A DNA stretch of 64,000 bases. It comes from Anaerobacillus alkalilacustris (GTDB taxonomy: Bacteria; Bacillota; Bacilli; Bacillales; Anaerobacillaceae). Position 1 is the first letter of the stretch; every line of letters starts with the position of its first letter. Of this stretch, positions 41,209 to 50,132 are shown piece by piece. The position numbers and the translations under genes were made by a program. Below the pieces are notes generated by a model that did no database searches, was not told the origin of the DNA, and saw only the letters and a program-made list of their open reading frames with translations. The stretch covers positions 1 to 64,000 of the forward strand of contig NZ_MLQR01000043.1 of the NCBI RefSeq assembly GCF_001866005.1. Direction: 5' to 3'.

Positions 41209-43491
41209 ATGATACGAAAATTGTCACTACAACAACATATTGAACAATTACGAGAGGATGAAAATGTCGTTCACTGGCACGAGATTGAAGGACAAAAAGC
41301 ACGTACGGTCCCTTTTCCTTCAACAATCGATACACAAATTCGAATAGCTTTAAGAGAACGTGGGATAGATGCTTTATATACCCATCAAGGAACAGCGTTT
41401 GAGCTTGCTTCAAAAGGCAAGAGCTTTACTGCAATAACTCCAACCGCATCTGGAAAAACCCTTTGTTATAATTTACCAGTGTTACAACAAATCTGTGATG
41501 ACCCTTCAAGTCGTGCTTTATATATTTTTCCAACCAAAGCACTTGCGCAAGATCAAAGGAGTGAACTTAATGAATTGATAGATGCGATTGGTGTAGATAT
41601 AAAAGGGTATACATATGATGGGGATACCGCACCGAACATTCGTCAGGCAGTAAGAAAAGCTGGACATATCGTTATTACTAATCCTGACATGCTTCATTCG
41701 GCTATATTACCTCATCATACGAAGTGGGTTTCTTTATTTGAAAATTTAAAGTACGTCGTTATTGATGAGTTACATACGTATCGAGGTGTATTCGGCAGTC
41801 ATGTAGCGAATGTTATTAGGCGACTTAAGCGAATATGTGCCTATTACGGTAGTCAACCGGTCTTTATTTGTACTTCAGCGACAATTGCTAATCCACTAGA
41901 GTTAAGTGAGAGATTAACAGGTGTAAAAATGGCAGTAATTGAGAATAACGGTGCACCGCGCGGGAAAAAGCATTTTGTTTTTTATAATCCACCGATTGTT
42001 AATCAGCCATTACAAATAAGGAAAAGTACGACTGTTGAAGTTAAAAGGTTAGCTAGTAAATTATTAAGAAATCAAATTAAAACGATCGTTTTTGCTAGAA
42101 GTAGAGTGAGAGTGGAAATTATATTAAGCCATTTACAAGAACTTGTCTCCAAAGAGTTAGGAACCAAAACGATTCGTGGGTATCGTGGTGGCTACTTACC
42201 AAAGCAACGACGTGAAATTGAACAAGGTTTAAGGAAAGGCGAAATTAAAGGGGTGGTTAGCACGAATGCCCTTGAGTTAGGGGTTGATATCGGTCAGCTA
42301 CAAGCCTGTGTGATGACAGGATATCCAGGTTCGATTGCAAGTGTTTGGCAGCAAGCAGGAAGAGCCGGTCGCCGTCATGATGAAGCTTTAATCATTATGG
42401 TTGCCGACTCAACTCCGATTGACCAATTTCTCGTTCAACAACCAGATTATTTTTTTGGTGCGACACCTGAGCATGCTAGGATAAACCCAGATAATTTAAT
42501 TATTTTAGTAGACCATATGAAGTGTGCAGCATATGAGTTACCTTTTAAGCAAGGAGAAACGTTTGATGGCGTTGAAGTTGAAGAAATTTTAGAATTCCTT
42601 CAAGAAGAACAAGTGCTGCATTTCCAACAAGATAAATATTATTGGATGAACGATTCGTTTCCTGCTCATAACATAAGTTTACGTTCTGCTTCACAAGAAA
42701 ATGTAATTATCATTGACCAATCAGATATTGCCCATGCTAAAGTAATAGGTGAAATGGATACATTTAGTGCCATGACATTGTTACATGATGAAGCGATTTA
42801 TTTACATGAAGGAATTCAATTTCAAGTTGAAAAGTTAGATTGGGAAGAGAAAAAAGCGTTTGTAAGAGAAGTAGATGTTGATTATTTTACAGACGCCAAT
42901 TTAGCCGTTCAGTTAAAAGTCCTTGAAGTAGATAACCAAAAGAAGCATATTAGCTGCTCAGTTGAATATGGTGATGTCACGGTCAACGCAATGGCCACTA
43001 TTTTTAAGAAAATAAAGTTAGAAACGTTTGAAACAATAGGTTCAGGTCCTATTCATTTGCCAGAACAAGAGCTTCATACCAATGCAATATGGATCTCCTT
43101 TGAGGAAGCTGTCCAAGCAGAAATTGGAAAAGAAGCGTTAGAAAATTCATTAATTGGTCTTTCTCATGTAATGCAAGCGGTGGCAACGGTTTATGTTATG
43201 TGTGATCGTCAGGACTTGCGTGTCGTTGCACAAATGAAAGCCATTCATTCCGGTAAGCCAACCATCTTCTTATATGATCGTTATCCAGGAGGGGTGGGGC
43301 TAAGTAATGATGTTTTTAAGTATATCTATATAATATTAGATAAAACGAAACATTACATTCAAAGATGTACTTGTGAAGAGGGGTGTCCATCTTGTGTTGG
43401 TGTTGCTTCCTCATCTAACTCCAAAACTCTTTCGTTAACGTTATTGAATAAGCTTTTAGAAGTGAGGGATGTTCATGTCACTGAAAAATAA
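41209..43491 (+). CDS. mrfA: DEAD/DEAH-box DNA repair helicase MrfA (YprA)
   Basis: This is a superfamily 2 helicase with a DUF1998 C-terminal domain. In B. subtilis YprA/MrfA works with YprB/MrfB in a UvrA-independent pathway that repairs mitomycin C damage. About 760 residues, with motif I (ITPTASGKT), motif II (DELH in VVIDELHTYRG), motif III (TSAT) and motif VI (QQAGRAGRRHD). The zinc-type four-cysteine cluster CTCEEGCPSC lies near the end. ATG 41209 has GAGGTG five bases upstream. It overlaps the next gene by 17 bases. Confidence 0.94.
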   Translation: MIRKLSLQQHIEQLREDENVVHWHEIEGQKARTVPFPSTIDTQIRIALRERGIDALYTHQGTAFELASKGKSFTAITPTASGKTLCYNLPVLQQICDDPSSRALYIFPTKALAQDQRSELNELIDAIGVDIKGYTYDGDTAPNIRQAVRKAGHIVITNPDMLHSAILPHHTKWVSLFENLKYVVIDELHTYRGVFGSHVANVIRRLKRICAYYGSQPVFICTSATIANPLELSERLTGVKMAVIENNGAPRGKKHFVFYNPPIVNQPLQIRKSTTVEVKRLASKLLRNQIKTIVFARSRVRVEIILSHLQELVSKELGTKTIRGYRGGYLPKQRREIEQGLRKGEIKGVVSTNALELGVDIGQLQACVMTGYPGSIASVWQQAGRAGRRHDEALIIMVADSTPIDQFLVQQPDYFFGATPEHARINPDNLIILVDHMKCAAYELPFKQGETFDGVEVEEILEFLQEEQVLHFQQDKYYWMNDSFPAHNISLRSASQENVIIIDQSDIAHAKVIGEMDTFSAMTLLHDEAIYLHEGIQFQVEKLDWEEKKAFVREVDVDYFTDANLAVQLKVLEVDNQKKHISCSVEYGDVTVNAMATIFKKIKLETFETIGSGPIHLPEQELHTNAIWISFEEAVQAEIGKEALENSLIGLSHVMQAVATVYVMCDRQDLRVVAQMKAIHSGKPTIFLYDRYPGGVGLSNDVFKYIYIILDKTKHYIQRCTCEEGCPSCVGVASSSNSKTLSLTLLNKLLEVRDVHVTEK

Positions 43492-44713
43492 GCTAGCTAG
43501 AATGAAGGGACATATGCAGTTAGAAGAAATGCCTTCAGTAAAAGAAACAAATGATAAACAGGTCGATACAGATTGGTCTAATTTTAAAGGGAAGCCTTTA
43601 TTTTTACATGATCAACACACGATTTTTCGTGAAATGGAGTATCCCCTTGATTATCGACTTGGAAAACATTCATTTAGAGAACTAAAGGAAGTAGTGAAAC
43701 AATGGAATGATGATGATACAAATCATCCTTTATCTGCCAACGGCCTGAACGAAGAACAACTTATTTTCTTTGATACAGAAACAACAGGTCTTGGAGGTGG
43801 AACAGGAAATACTATATTTTTATTAGGGTATTGTCATCTGGCAGGGGATGTGGTAAAAGTGAAACAATTTTTTTTACCTGGACCAGCAGATGAAGCTGCT
43901 TTTTACTTTCACTTTTTACAGGATGTAAGTGATTTATCGAATTTAGTTACGTATAACGGAAAGGCCTTTGATTGGCCGCAAGTTCGTACAAGACACACAT
44001 TAGTAAGAGATAAAGTCCCGTTGCTCCCAAAGTTTGGTCATTTTGATTTACTTCACGCCGCTCGTAGACTTTGGAAGGATACACTACCTTCTTGTCGATT
44101 ATCAATTGTGGAAAAAGAAATACTAGAAATTGAGAGAGTGGATGATACTCCTGGTAGTTTAGCTCCACTATTATATTTTGATTTTTTGAAGGAAAAAAAT
44201 CCAGAGGTTATTTCAGGAGTATTAAAACATAACGAAGTAGACGTCCTTTCCCTAATTATTTTATATATTAATCTTTCAAAAAAAATACTAAATGCAAGTA
44301 GTAATAGCACGACTATGAAAGAAACGTTTGAAATAGCGCGTTGGTATGAGAACCTTAAACAATTGAACAAGGCGTGTAAGCTATATGAACAAGTAGCTAT
44401 GAGCGATTCTCGTTATCGCGATGCTGCTAGACTTTCATTAGGGTTACTATTGAAAAAGGATAAACGTATAGACGATGCTGTTAATTACTTTCAAATGCTT
44501 TCTACAAAAGAATCGGGTTCATCAATTAAGGCGTGTATAGAGCTAGCAAAAATCCATGAGCATCAATTTAAAGATATAGAAAAAGCATTTTATTATTCCG
44601 AATTAGCGTACGAAAGGCAAAAACGTATGGCAAGACTATTAAAAGAAAAAAAGGTGCTATCAGACATAAAGGTAAGAATAGAGAGACTAGAAAAAAAAAT
44701 CGATAGAACTTAA
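43475..44713 (+). CDS. mrfB: Exonuclease MrfB (YprB), RNase H-like with TPR tail
   Basis: This is the nuclease partner of MrfA. Its 412 residues carry an RNase H-like/DEDD exonuclease domain with D and E in IFFDTETTGLGGGTGN, D in NGKAFDWPQV, and HNEVDVLSL near residue 255. The C-terminal ~110 residues form TPR-like helices (ARWYENLKQLNKACKLYEQV). ATG 43475 is preferred because GTGAGGG sits six bases upstream; the ATG at 43469 is too close to it. It overlaps mrfA, which supports a joint function. Confidence 0.93.
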   Translation: MSLKNKLARMKGHMQLEEMPSVKETNDKQVDTDWSNFKGKPLFLHDQHTIFREMEYPLDYRLGKHSFRELKEVVKQWNDDDTNHPLSANGLNEEQLIFFDTETTGLGGGTGNTIFLLGYCHLAGDVVKVKQFFLPGPADEAAFYFHFLQDVSDLSNLVTYNGKAFDWPQVRTRHTLVRDKVPLLPKFGHFDLLHAARRLWKDTLPSCRLSIVEKEILEIERVDDTPGSLAPLLYFDFLKEKNPEVISGVLKHNEVDVLSLIILYINLSKKILNASSNSTTMKETFEIARWYENLKQLNKACKLYEQVAMSDSRYRDAARLSLGLLLKKDKRIDDAVNYFQMLSTKESGSSIKACIELAKIHEHQFKDIEKAFYYSELAYERQKRMARLLKEKKVLSDIKVRIERLEKKIDRT

Positions 44714-44718
44714 ATTTG

Positions 44719-44739
44719 TGGGAGGCACTTTACCCTCCC
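44719..44739 (+). terminator. Hairpin after mrfB
   Basis: GGGAGG and CCTCCC enclose an eight-base loop starting six bases after the stop. The following bases are only moderately T-rich. Confidence 0.5.
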
Positions 44740-44827
44740 CTAAATTTCCTTCGGCTTTCTAAGTTTTTATAGTTCGGTTCTTACTACCTCTTAAGAGTTG
44801 GATAACGAATAATAATAATCAGAGAGG

Positions 44828-46744
44828 GTGATGGTATTGCGAAAAAAAGAAGAGCTCGAAAAGCTTCGAAACACTTACCCATTTACTTTATTAACTGGAA
44901 AAGAATTTAATGAGATTACTGATGAATCTGAACTACGTAGGTTTAAAAAGAATGAATTTTTATTTCATGAAGATGAAGATGAAATAGAATTATTTTTTCT
45001 CCTTGAAGGTTTAGCAAAAAATATTCTTCATAGAACAAATGGTGAACAATTCTCAGTTCGGTACTATTATCAAGGTGATTTAATTGGGCTCATGATTATG
45101 TTAGCTGGTGGTCAAATGAAATTTTCTGTACAGGCAAAGCAAGACTGTGAAGTGATCCTGTTGAAAAAAAGGGCTTTTTTACAAGTAATGACGAATAACA
45201 AAGCTTTTTCTGAGATCGTCTTAGAAGGTATTGGTGTAAGAATGAAAACACTATATAACGAAATTACACGAAAAAGAAATGAAGAAGACTCTGAGAATAT
45301 TCCACTTTTTCGTACGAGAGTCGAAGCGATTATGAATCCACCGATATTCATTTCGCAAGAAGCGACTATTGTTAAAGCTGCAAAGCGTCTTAGAGAAGTA
45401 CTTACTACGGGATTAGTTGTTGTAGATGAACAACAAAATCTAGTAGGAACATTAACACAGAGGGATTTGTTGCATTCAATCGTTTCCGGTGAAACAGATC
45501 AGTTAATAAAAAGTGTGATGAATAAACAACCATACAAAGCACAATATGATTCATTCGGTTATGATATATTATCGTATTTTAAAGATGACCATGTTGATTT
45601 TATCCCTGTCATTAAACACGAAAAGGTTGTCGGTGTATTAACCGCTGAATCGTTTTTGCAACTTCAAGATTCGAATTACATAAACCTATCCCAGAGTATT
45701 CATCACACCTATTCAATTAACGATTTAACAAAATTGGCAGCAGTCAATAATCAACTATTTATTGATTTTGTAGAAGTGTTATTATCTAATAACACGTATG
45801 CATATGATGTCGCAGAATTAATCTCCAATTATAATGATAAAATACACCGTCAAGTTATTAGGATTGTTTTAAAAGAAATGAAACAAGAAGGCTATGGCAC
45901 ACCGCCAGTTAATTATTGCTTTATTGTAATGGGGAGCCAAGGTAGAAGAGAACAAGCATTTAGTACCGATCAAGACAACGGACTTATTTTAGACAATTAT
46001 GAGCACCTGACAAACAAACAAGAAATTGAAAATTACTTCAAAATATTTGCAGAAAAAGTCAATATTGGACTAATAGAATGTGGTTTTCCTCTTTGTTCAG
46101 GAGGGGTTATGGCTAAAGAACTAAAATGGCGTCGCTCATTAAAAGAATGGATCATTGAGGTTAAACGCTGGGTAAAAGAAACTGATGCTGAAGAAATAAG
46201 GAATTTTACGATTTTTTGTGATTTCAGACCAATTTTTGGTGATTTTTTATTAGCTCTACGTTTAAGAGATGAGACAACAGATACTGTTCAAAAAGGGAAA
46301 ATTCTTCAACTACTTTTAATGAAGGACACGCTACGTTTTAGAGTGCCTTTGAATCCATTTGGGTTGATCACAACGAGTGGGAAAACGAAGTCGGTCAATT
46401 TAAAAAAAGGTGCAATTATGCAAATTGTTAACGGGGTTCGTATTTTTGCAATAAAAAATGGAATAAAAAACGAAAATACTGTTAAACGTTTAACAGAGTT
46501 AAAGGAAAAAGAAGTACTTCACCCACGTGATGTGAATAATGCTAAAACCGCATTGCATATATTAATGACTTTTCGTATTAAAAACAATATAAAGCAATTA
46601 AGAAGTAATAGTTTGTTATCAAATGAATTACTTGTAGAAACGTTAACTAAAGATGAAAAGAAAACATTAAAAGAGGCATTAAGTATTGCGAAACGTCTTC
46701 AGCAAATGAGTGAGATTAGTGTCGGAAGGAAGCGGGGAATATAG
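44828..46744 (+). CDS. cNMP-binding/CBS/DUF294 putative nucleotidyltransferase
   Basis: This 638-residue multidomain sensor has a cyclic-nucleotide-binding-like domain (about 18-140), two CBS domains (about 165-280, starting VEAIMNPPIFISQEATIVKA), a DUF294 nucleotidyltransferase-like domain (about 340-480) with VMGSQGRREQAFSTDQDNGL, and a DUF294 C-terminal helical domain. The GS…DQD pattern of GlnD-like transferases is kept, so catalysis is possible. The next gene, a DnaQ-like exonuclease, starts two bases after its stop. This pairing recurs in many bacteria, often beside acetate-use genes, but none are here. The product nucleotide is unknown. Confidence 0.88.
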   Translation: MMVLRKKEELEKLRNTYPFTLLTGKEFNEITDESELRRFKKNEFLFHEDEDEIELFFLLEGLAKNILHRTNGEQFSVRYYYQGDLIGLMIMLAGGQMKFSVQAKQDCEVILLKKRAFLQVMTNNKAFSEIVLEGIGVRMKTLYNEITRKRNEEDSENIPLFRTRVEAIMNPPIFISQEATIVKAAKRLREVLTTGLVVVDEQQNLVGTLTQRDLLHSIVSGETDQLIKSVMNKQPYKAQYDSFGYDILSYFKDDHVDFIPVIKHEKVVGVLTAESFLQLQDSNYINLSQSIHHTYSINDLTKLAAVNNQLFIDFVEVLLSNNTYAYDVAELISNYNDKIHRQVIRIVLKEMKQEGYGTPPVNYCFIVMGSQGRREQAFSTDQDNGLILDNYEHLTNKQEIENYFKIFAEKVNIGLIECGFPLCSGGVMAKELKWRRSLKEWIIEVKRWVKETDAEEIRNFTIFCDFRPIFGDFLLALRLRDETTDTVQKGKILQLLLMKDTLRFRVPLNPFGLITTSGKTKSVNLKKGAIMQIVNGVRIFAIKNGIKNENTVKRLTELKEKEVLHPRDVNNAKTALHILMTFRIKNNIKQLRSNSLLSNELLVETLTKDEKKTLKEALSIAKRLQQMSEISVGRKRGI

Positions 46745-46745
46745 T

Positions 46746-47489
46746 ATGGAGCCGATTCCATCATTAAAAATTTTAAAATATATTTTTTACGATCAATTTA
46801 ATTTAAAGATTAAACAGAAAAAATGTACGAATCCGGAAATTCAAGTGAAGCTTACTGAACATTTATCAAATTACCAGGTAACACTAAAACCTAATCAAAG
46901 CCTACTAGAAACAACTTACACAGTATTTGATCTAGAAACAACTGGTTTTTTTCCGAGAATAGGTGATGAAATTGTCTCTATTGGAGCAATCAAAATGAAT
47001 GGTAATGAGATTATTAATCAATTTTATAAAGTCATTAATCCGATAAATGAAGTTCCTGAATATATTTATTCTTTAACAGGGTTAACAAAGGAACAAATAA
47101 ATAAGGGCATTACGTTTCAGGAGGCATTTTTTAAACTTCTTAAATTTAGTGAAAATACAGTTCTTGTTGCGCATCCTGCTTCTTTTGATGTTCACTTCTT
47201 ACAAGAGATGGCTAAAAGATGGGGGATATTAAACTACACACCCACGTTTATCGACTCTTATTTCATTGCGAACTATTTACAACCTAAAAGTAACAATAAA
47301 CTCGACAATCTAGTTTCACAGTTTCAAATTGAACAAAAACGTAGGCATCATGCATTAAATGATGCCAAAATGACATCTGAAGTCTTTGCTGAGTTATTAT
47401 TTTTATTAAGTAAAGAAGGTGTTCATTCAATTCGTGATTACTCGCAGATAAAAAGTAAGAAAAAAGGTAGACTATTTATTTCTTCTTAA
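46746..47489 (+). CDS. DnaQ/PolC-type 3'-5' exonuclease domain protein
   Basis: This 247-residue protein has a DEDDh exonuclease fold after a 60-residue N-terminal extension. Its motifs are FDLETTGFFPRIGDEIVSIG, VAHPASFDVHFL and HHALNDAKMTSEVF, with all catalytic residues present. I started at ATG 46746, two bases after the DUF294 gene's stop, with GAAGCGGGG upstream; a start at 46710 would overlap the neighbour's end. It is paired with the DUF294 protein, and both probably act in one pathway. It is not the proofreading subunit itself. Confidence 0.88.
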   Translation: MEPIPSLKILKYIFYDQFNLKIKQKKCTNPEIQVKLTEHLSNYQVTLKPNQSLLETTYTVFDLETTGFFPRIGDEIVSIGAIKMNGNEIINQFYKVINPINEVPEYIYSLTGLTKEQINKGITFQEAFFKLLKFSENTVLVAHPASFDVHFLQEMAKRWGILNYTPTFIDSYFIANYLQPKSNNKLDNLVSQFQIEQKRRHHALNDAKMTSEVFAELLFLLSKEGVHSIRDYSQIKSKKKGRLFISS

Positions 47490-47570
47490 CCTTAAAATTT
47501 AAATTCGTAGGCGCCTTTTACATATATAGAAGAAGTGGATCTGAGCGATGTTCAGATCCACATTTTAAAG

Positions 47571-47793
47571 CATAAATTTCTGGAGTTGGTAAGCTTTCTA
47601 ACTTCAGAGCCCATTGACTAAAAAGTTAACCTCACCTCCATAACGATAAGTGGAGAACGAAAGTCTAACGTCTATATCCTTATCTCGTCCATCACTCAAC
47701 TCAGTCAAACAACTGACTTCAGGAAGCTACGCTAGAAGAAGCAAAACAACAAATATTTTTACATCTAGAGCTGTGGCGCCTTGCGCTTTTCTT
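47571..47793 (+). repeat. Family A repeat, divergent long copy
   Basis: ATAAATTTCTGGAGTTGGTA, CTTTCTAACTTCAG, an ACTCAGTCAAACAACTGACTTC segment and the exact tail GGCGCCTTGCGCTTTTCTT are in family order. The tail ends one base before the stop codon of the converging ferredoxin gene. Confidence 0.65.
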
Positions 47794-47794
47794 G

Positions 47795-48118
47795 TTATTC
47801 CTCTGGTCTTGGACCGGGCTCCAAATGTGAGTTTGATTTCGTCATGATAGGATTAATAGTTGCGTCGCCGTTAACTCTAATTTGACATGATAAACGAACA
47901 TTTTTTTGTGTGAGTCCTTTTTTCGCTAATGATTGTTTTTCAATATCTGAAATGTCTCCAAAAGCCCCTTCGAAAACTTCTACTCGACAGGTCGTGCACC
48001 TTCCCTTACCACCACAGCGGTGTAAAATATCAACCTTATTATCAACTAGTTGATTGGAAAGTTTTTTTCCATCTTCACCGTCAAAAGTATGGTAGTCAAT
48101 AACAGTAATTTTAGCCAT
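47795..48118 (-). CDS. 2Fe-2S ferredoxin
   Basis: This plant-type ferredoxin has about 107 residues. The cluster ligands are in RCGGKGRCTTCRVEV (three Cys) with the fourth in VRLSCQIRV. It is a small soluble electron carrier. ATG 48118 is chosen because GGGTGG lies about nine bases upstream; the longer form from 48136 has no such signal. The partner enzyme is not evident nearby. The 2-oxoacid oxidoreductase 32 kb away would more likely use a 4Fe-4S type. Confidence 0.9.
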   Translation of the reverse strand: MAKITVIDYHTFDGEDGKKLSNQLVDNKVDILHRCGGKGRCTTCRVEVFEGAFGDISDIEKQSLAKKGLTQKNVRLSCQIRVNGDATINPIMTKSNSHLEPGPRPEE

Positions 48119-48408
48119 GAAAATTCCACCCTTCAATAAAAATTATACAACTGAATATTTTATTAATATTCTTCTAAGGAATGGGAAATGAGGTAAATTT
48201 ATATTTCCTGGGTAAGCGCAAAAACAGCGTGATTTCAAGCTTTTTCGTCATTTTATTAAACTGTAGTCAGATTATCTACTGTAGATTTTTGAAAAAGATT
48301 AAAGAAATGACAAAGTAGGAAAAAACAATTAAAATTTCCTGTTGTAAAAAGAGGTCTTTGTAAATAAAATAAATGATGGATAAAAAATATTTATTTGGAG
48401 AGATTGCT

Positions 48409-48480
48409 ATGGTTTTATATATATTAATTATGTTTTTCGTCATGATCGGAGTTACTTTCTTTGTTATGAGTGGAATTTAA
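48409..48480 (+). CDS. 23-residue single-helix membrane peptide
   Basis: GGAGAG at 48397-48402, six bases upstream, precedes ATG and the frame MVLYILIMFFVMIGVTFFVM followed by SGI. Nearly every residue is hydrophobic, so it should span the membrane once. It lies between the ferredoxin and cotD genes in a gap otherwise without coding signs. I know no family for it. Confidence 0.5.
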   Translation: MVLYILIMFFVMIGVTFFVMSGI

Positions 48481-48491
48481 CTAATTCATTG

Positions 48492-48500
48492 CATAAAATA
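48492..48500 (+). promoter_or_regulatory. Possible sigma-K -10 element of cotD
   Basis: CATAAAATA fits the CATANNNTA pattern of sigma-K promoters and lies 76 bases upstream of the cotD start. No clear -35 element is seen. The expectation that cotD is a late mother-cell gene supports it. Confidence 0.3.
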
Positions 48501-48576
48501 GGTGATTATACTAGTACATGTTTGCGTGGTGTTACATAGGTTGATATTGAACCTATAAAAAAAGGAGGAATAATAT

Positions 48577-48888
48577 ATGTTCTATCCAAGACCACCAGTA
48601 GGACATCAACAAATGTTACCACCTCGTATTCATCCGACACAACACTATGTACAACACAAATGCTGCGAATATATAGTACCTGAGGTGCACCCAAGTCATA
48701 CAACAGTAGTAAATAAACACCTTTATAAGCACTATCATAACTTCCCACACACTGTATCAGCTGTTGATCAAGTGGCTAACCAGCATTTCGTTTGCCCTCC
48801 AGGCCCGCCAGTAGCACCAGGAACACCAGTTCCAGGACCAATTGGAGCGCCAGGAGTAGCACCTGCACCTCGTCGTCGTTTCTTTTAA
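48577..48888 (+). CDS. cotD: CotD-like inner spore coat protein
   Basis: This is a small structural protein of the spore coat. The 103-residue product is rich in His, Pro and Tyr, with the CotD-type centre VQHKCCEYIVPEVHPSHTTV followed by NKHLYKHYHNFPHT. The C-terminus has proline-glycine repeats (PPGPPVAPGTPVPGP) and ends RRRFF. A strong AAAGGAGG precedes the ATG. It stands between yprB and ypsA, as cotD does in B. subtilis. A terminator follows. Confidence 0.93.
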   Translation: MFYPRPPVGHQQMLPPRIHPTQHYVQHKCCEYIVPEVHPSHTTVVNKHLYKHYHNFPHTVSAVDQVANQHFVCPPGPPVAPGTPVPGPIGAPGVAPAPRRRFF

Positions 48889-48913
48889 TTCAAATTAGAT
48901 AGTAATTTCTGTG

Positions 48914-48949
48914 AAGGGTAAGGCTTAATTTTTTTGCCTACCCTTTTAT
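48914..48949 (+). terminator. Terminator after cotD
   Basis: AAGGGTAAGGC pairs with GCCTACCCTTTT around an A/T-rich loop. Confidence 0.8.
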
Positions 48950-49074
48950 TTACACTAAAATGCATCACTTTGTTAATGGACTTAAGTAATTGATAAATAG
49001 TTTTTACACTCTTTAGGAATAGTGAAATTCCCGCATGAATTTATCTCTTAAGAGGTAGAAAGTAAACTAACAAT

Positions 49075-49114
49075 CAGTGGGGATGAAAAAAACCTCACTG
49101 TGTAGTGAGTTTTT
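49075..49114 (+). promoter_or_regulatory. Attenuator-like pair of exclusive hairpins upstream of ypsA
   Basis: CAGTGGGG (49075-49082) can pair with CCTCACTG (49093-49100). The latter overlaps the left arm of a second hairpin, CTCACT (49094-49099) with AGTGAG (49104-49109), which is followed by TTTTT. The two cannot form together, as in antiterminator/terminator leaders. The structure ends about 54 bases before the ypsA start codon. No known riboswitch is recognised. Confidence 0.45.
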
Positions 49115-49167
49115 AAATATATAAAAATTAATTAAACGTTTGATTAATTTTTTTAGAGGTGCTTACA

Positions 49168-49719
49168 ATGGTTAAAGTATTAGCGGTTACAGGATATAAG
49201 GCTCACGAATTAGGAGTATTTGATGAGAAACATAAAGGAATTACTTACATAAAAAAGGTATTAGAAAAACGTTTGATTTCGTTTATTGAAGATGGATTAG
49301 AATGGGTCATTATTTCTGGACAACTAGGGGTCGAGTTATGGTGTGGAGAAGTTGTTATTAATCTGAAAAAACAATACCCAAATATTAAACTAGCGGTGTT
49401 AACCCCTTTCTATAATCAAGAGGAAAAGTGGAATGATGCTAGGAAAGAACAGTATCAAAATGTTTTACAAAGAGCTGATTATGTCGATAGTATTACAAAG
49501 AGGAATTATGAGAACCCAAGTCAATTAAAATTAAAAAATCAATTTATTGTCGAAAAAAGTGATGCACTTTTAGTCATATTTGATGATGACAAACCAGGTT
49601 CGCCAAGTTATTATATTACTTATGCAAAAGCTCGTAGTGAAAAGTCAAATTATGAAATTTTCTATATCTACCCAGATGAAATAGAATTGGCGTACCAAGA
49701 TGATATAGAACAATGGTAA
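49168..49719 (+). CDS. ypsA: YpsA, DUF1273/SLOG-family protein
   Basis: This protein of the SLOG (TIR/LOG-like nucleotide-binding) superfamily affects cell division and stress survival in Firmicutes; in B. subtilis ypsA is linked with gpsB. It has 183 residues. The N-terminus VLAVTGYKAHELGVFDEKH matches the family, as do WVIISGQLGVELWCGEVVI and LLVIFDDDKPGSPSYYITYA. ATG 49168 with GAGGTG upstream is the start. It is followed by gpsB 91 bases on, the usual gene pair. Confidence 0.93.
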   Translation: MVKVLAVTGYKAHELGVFDEKHKGITYIKKVLEKRLISFIEDGLEWVIISGQLGVELWCGEVVINLKKQYPNIKLAVLTPFYNQEEKWNDARKEQYQNVLQRADYVDSITKRNYENPSQLKLKNQFIVEKSDALLVIFDDDKPGSPSYYITYAKARSEKSNYEIFYIYPDEIELAYQDDIEQW

Positions 49720-49810
49720 AAAACATAATTGACAATTTAAGAATGTTTTGAAAAAATATAGAATAGTATGTTTCGAATTGAATTCACTTTTAAGGTAGAG
49801 GTGACTAAAC

Positions 49811-50119
49811 ATGGTTGGAAAGACTATTGCACAACTAAGTCCTAAAGAAATTTTAGAAAAAGAATTTAAAACTAGCCTAAAGGGCTATAATCAAGATGAA
49901 GTTGATAAATTTTTAGACACAGTAATTAAAGATTATGAGCAATTTCAAAAAAGAATCGAATTACTTGAAAATGAAAATGCTAAATTAAAAAAAGAAGCTG
50001 AAAAAAATACTGAACAGCAAACACGTCAAGGTGTAACTCAAGGAAATACAAATTATGATATTTTAAAAAGATTATCTAATTTAGAGAAACACGTGTTTGG
50101 AAATAAGCTCTTTGATTAA
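49811..50119 (+). CDS. gpsB: Cell division protein GpsB
   Basis: This DivIVA-like coiled-coil adaptor coordinates peptidoglycan synthesis between septum and side wall by moving PBP1. It has 102 residues, with the membrane-binding N-domain [20 protein letters not shown] and the long coiled coil [21 protein letters not shown] short C-terminal domain with [17 protein letters not shown] follows. Length and neighbours are typical. GTAGAGGTG precedes the ATG. Confidence 0.97.
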   Translation: MVGKTIAQLSPKEILEKEFKTSLKGYNQDEVDKFLDTVIKDYEQFQKRIELLENENAKLKKEAEKNTEQQTRQGVTQGNTNYDILKRLSNLEKHVFGNKLFD

Positions 50120-50132
50120 GGGGTTTTAGAAA

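Noticed and set aside
49729..49790. Sigma-A promoter for gpsB using TTGACA at about 49729
   Set aside because: The nearest TATA-like box is 22 bases away, outside normal spacing.
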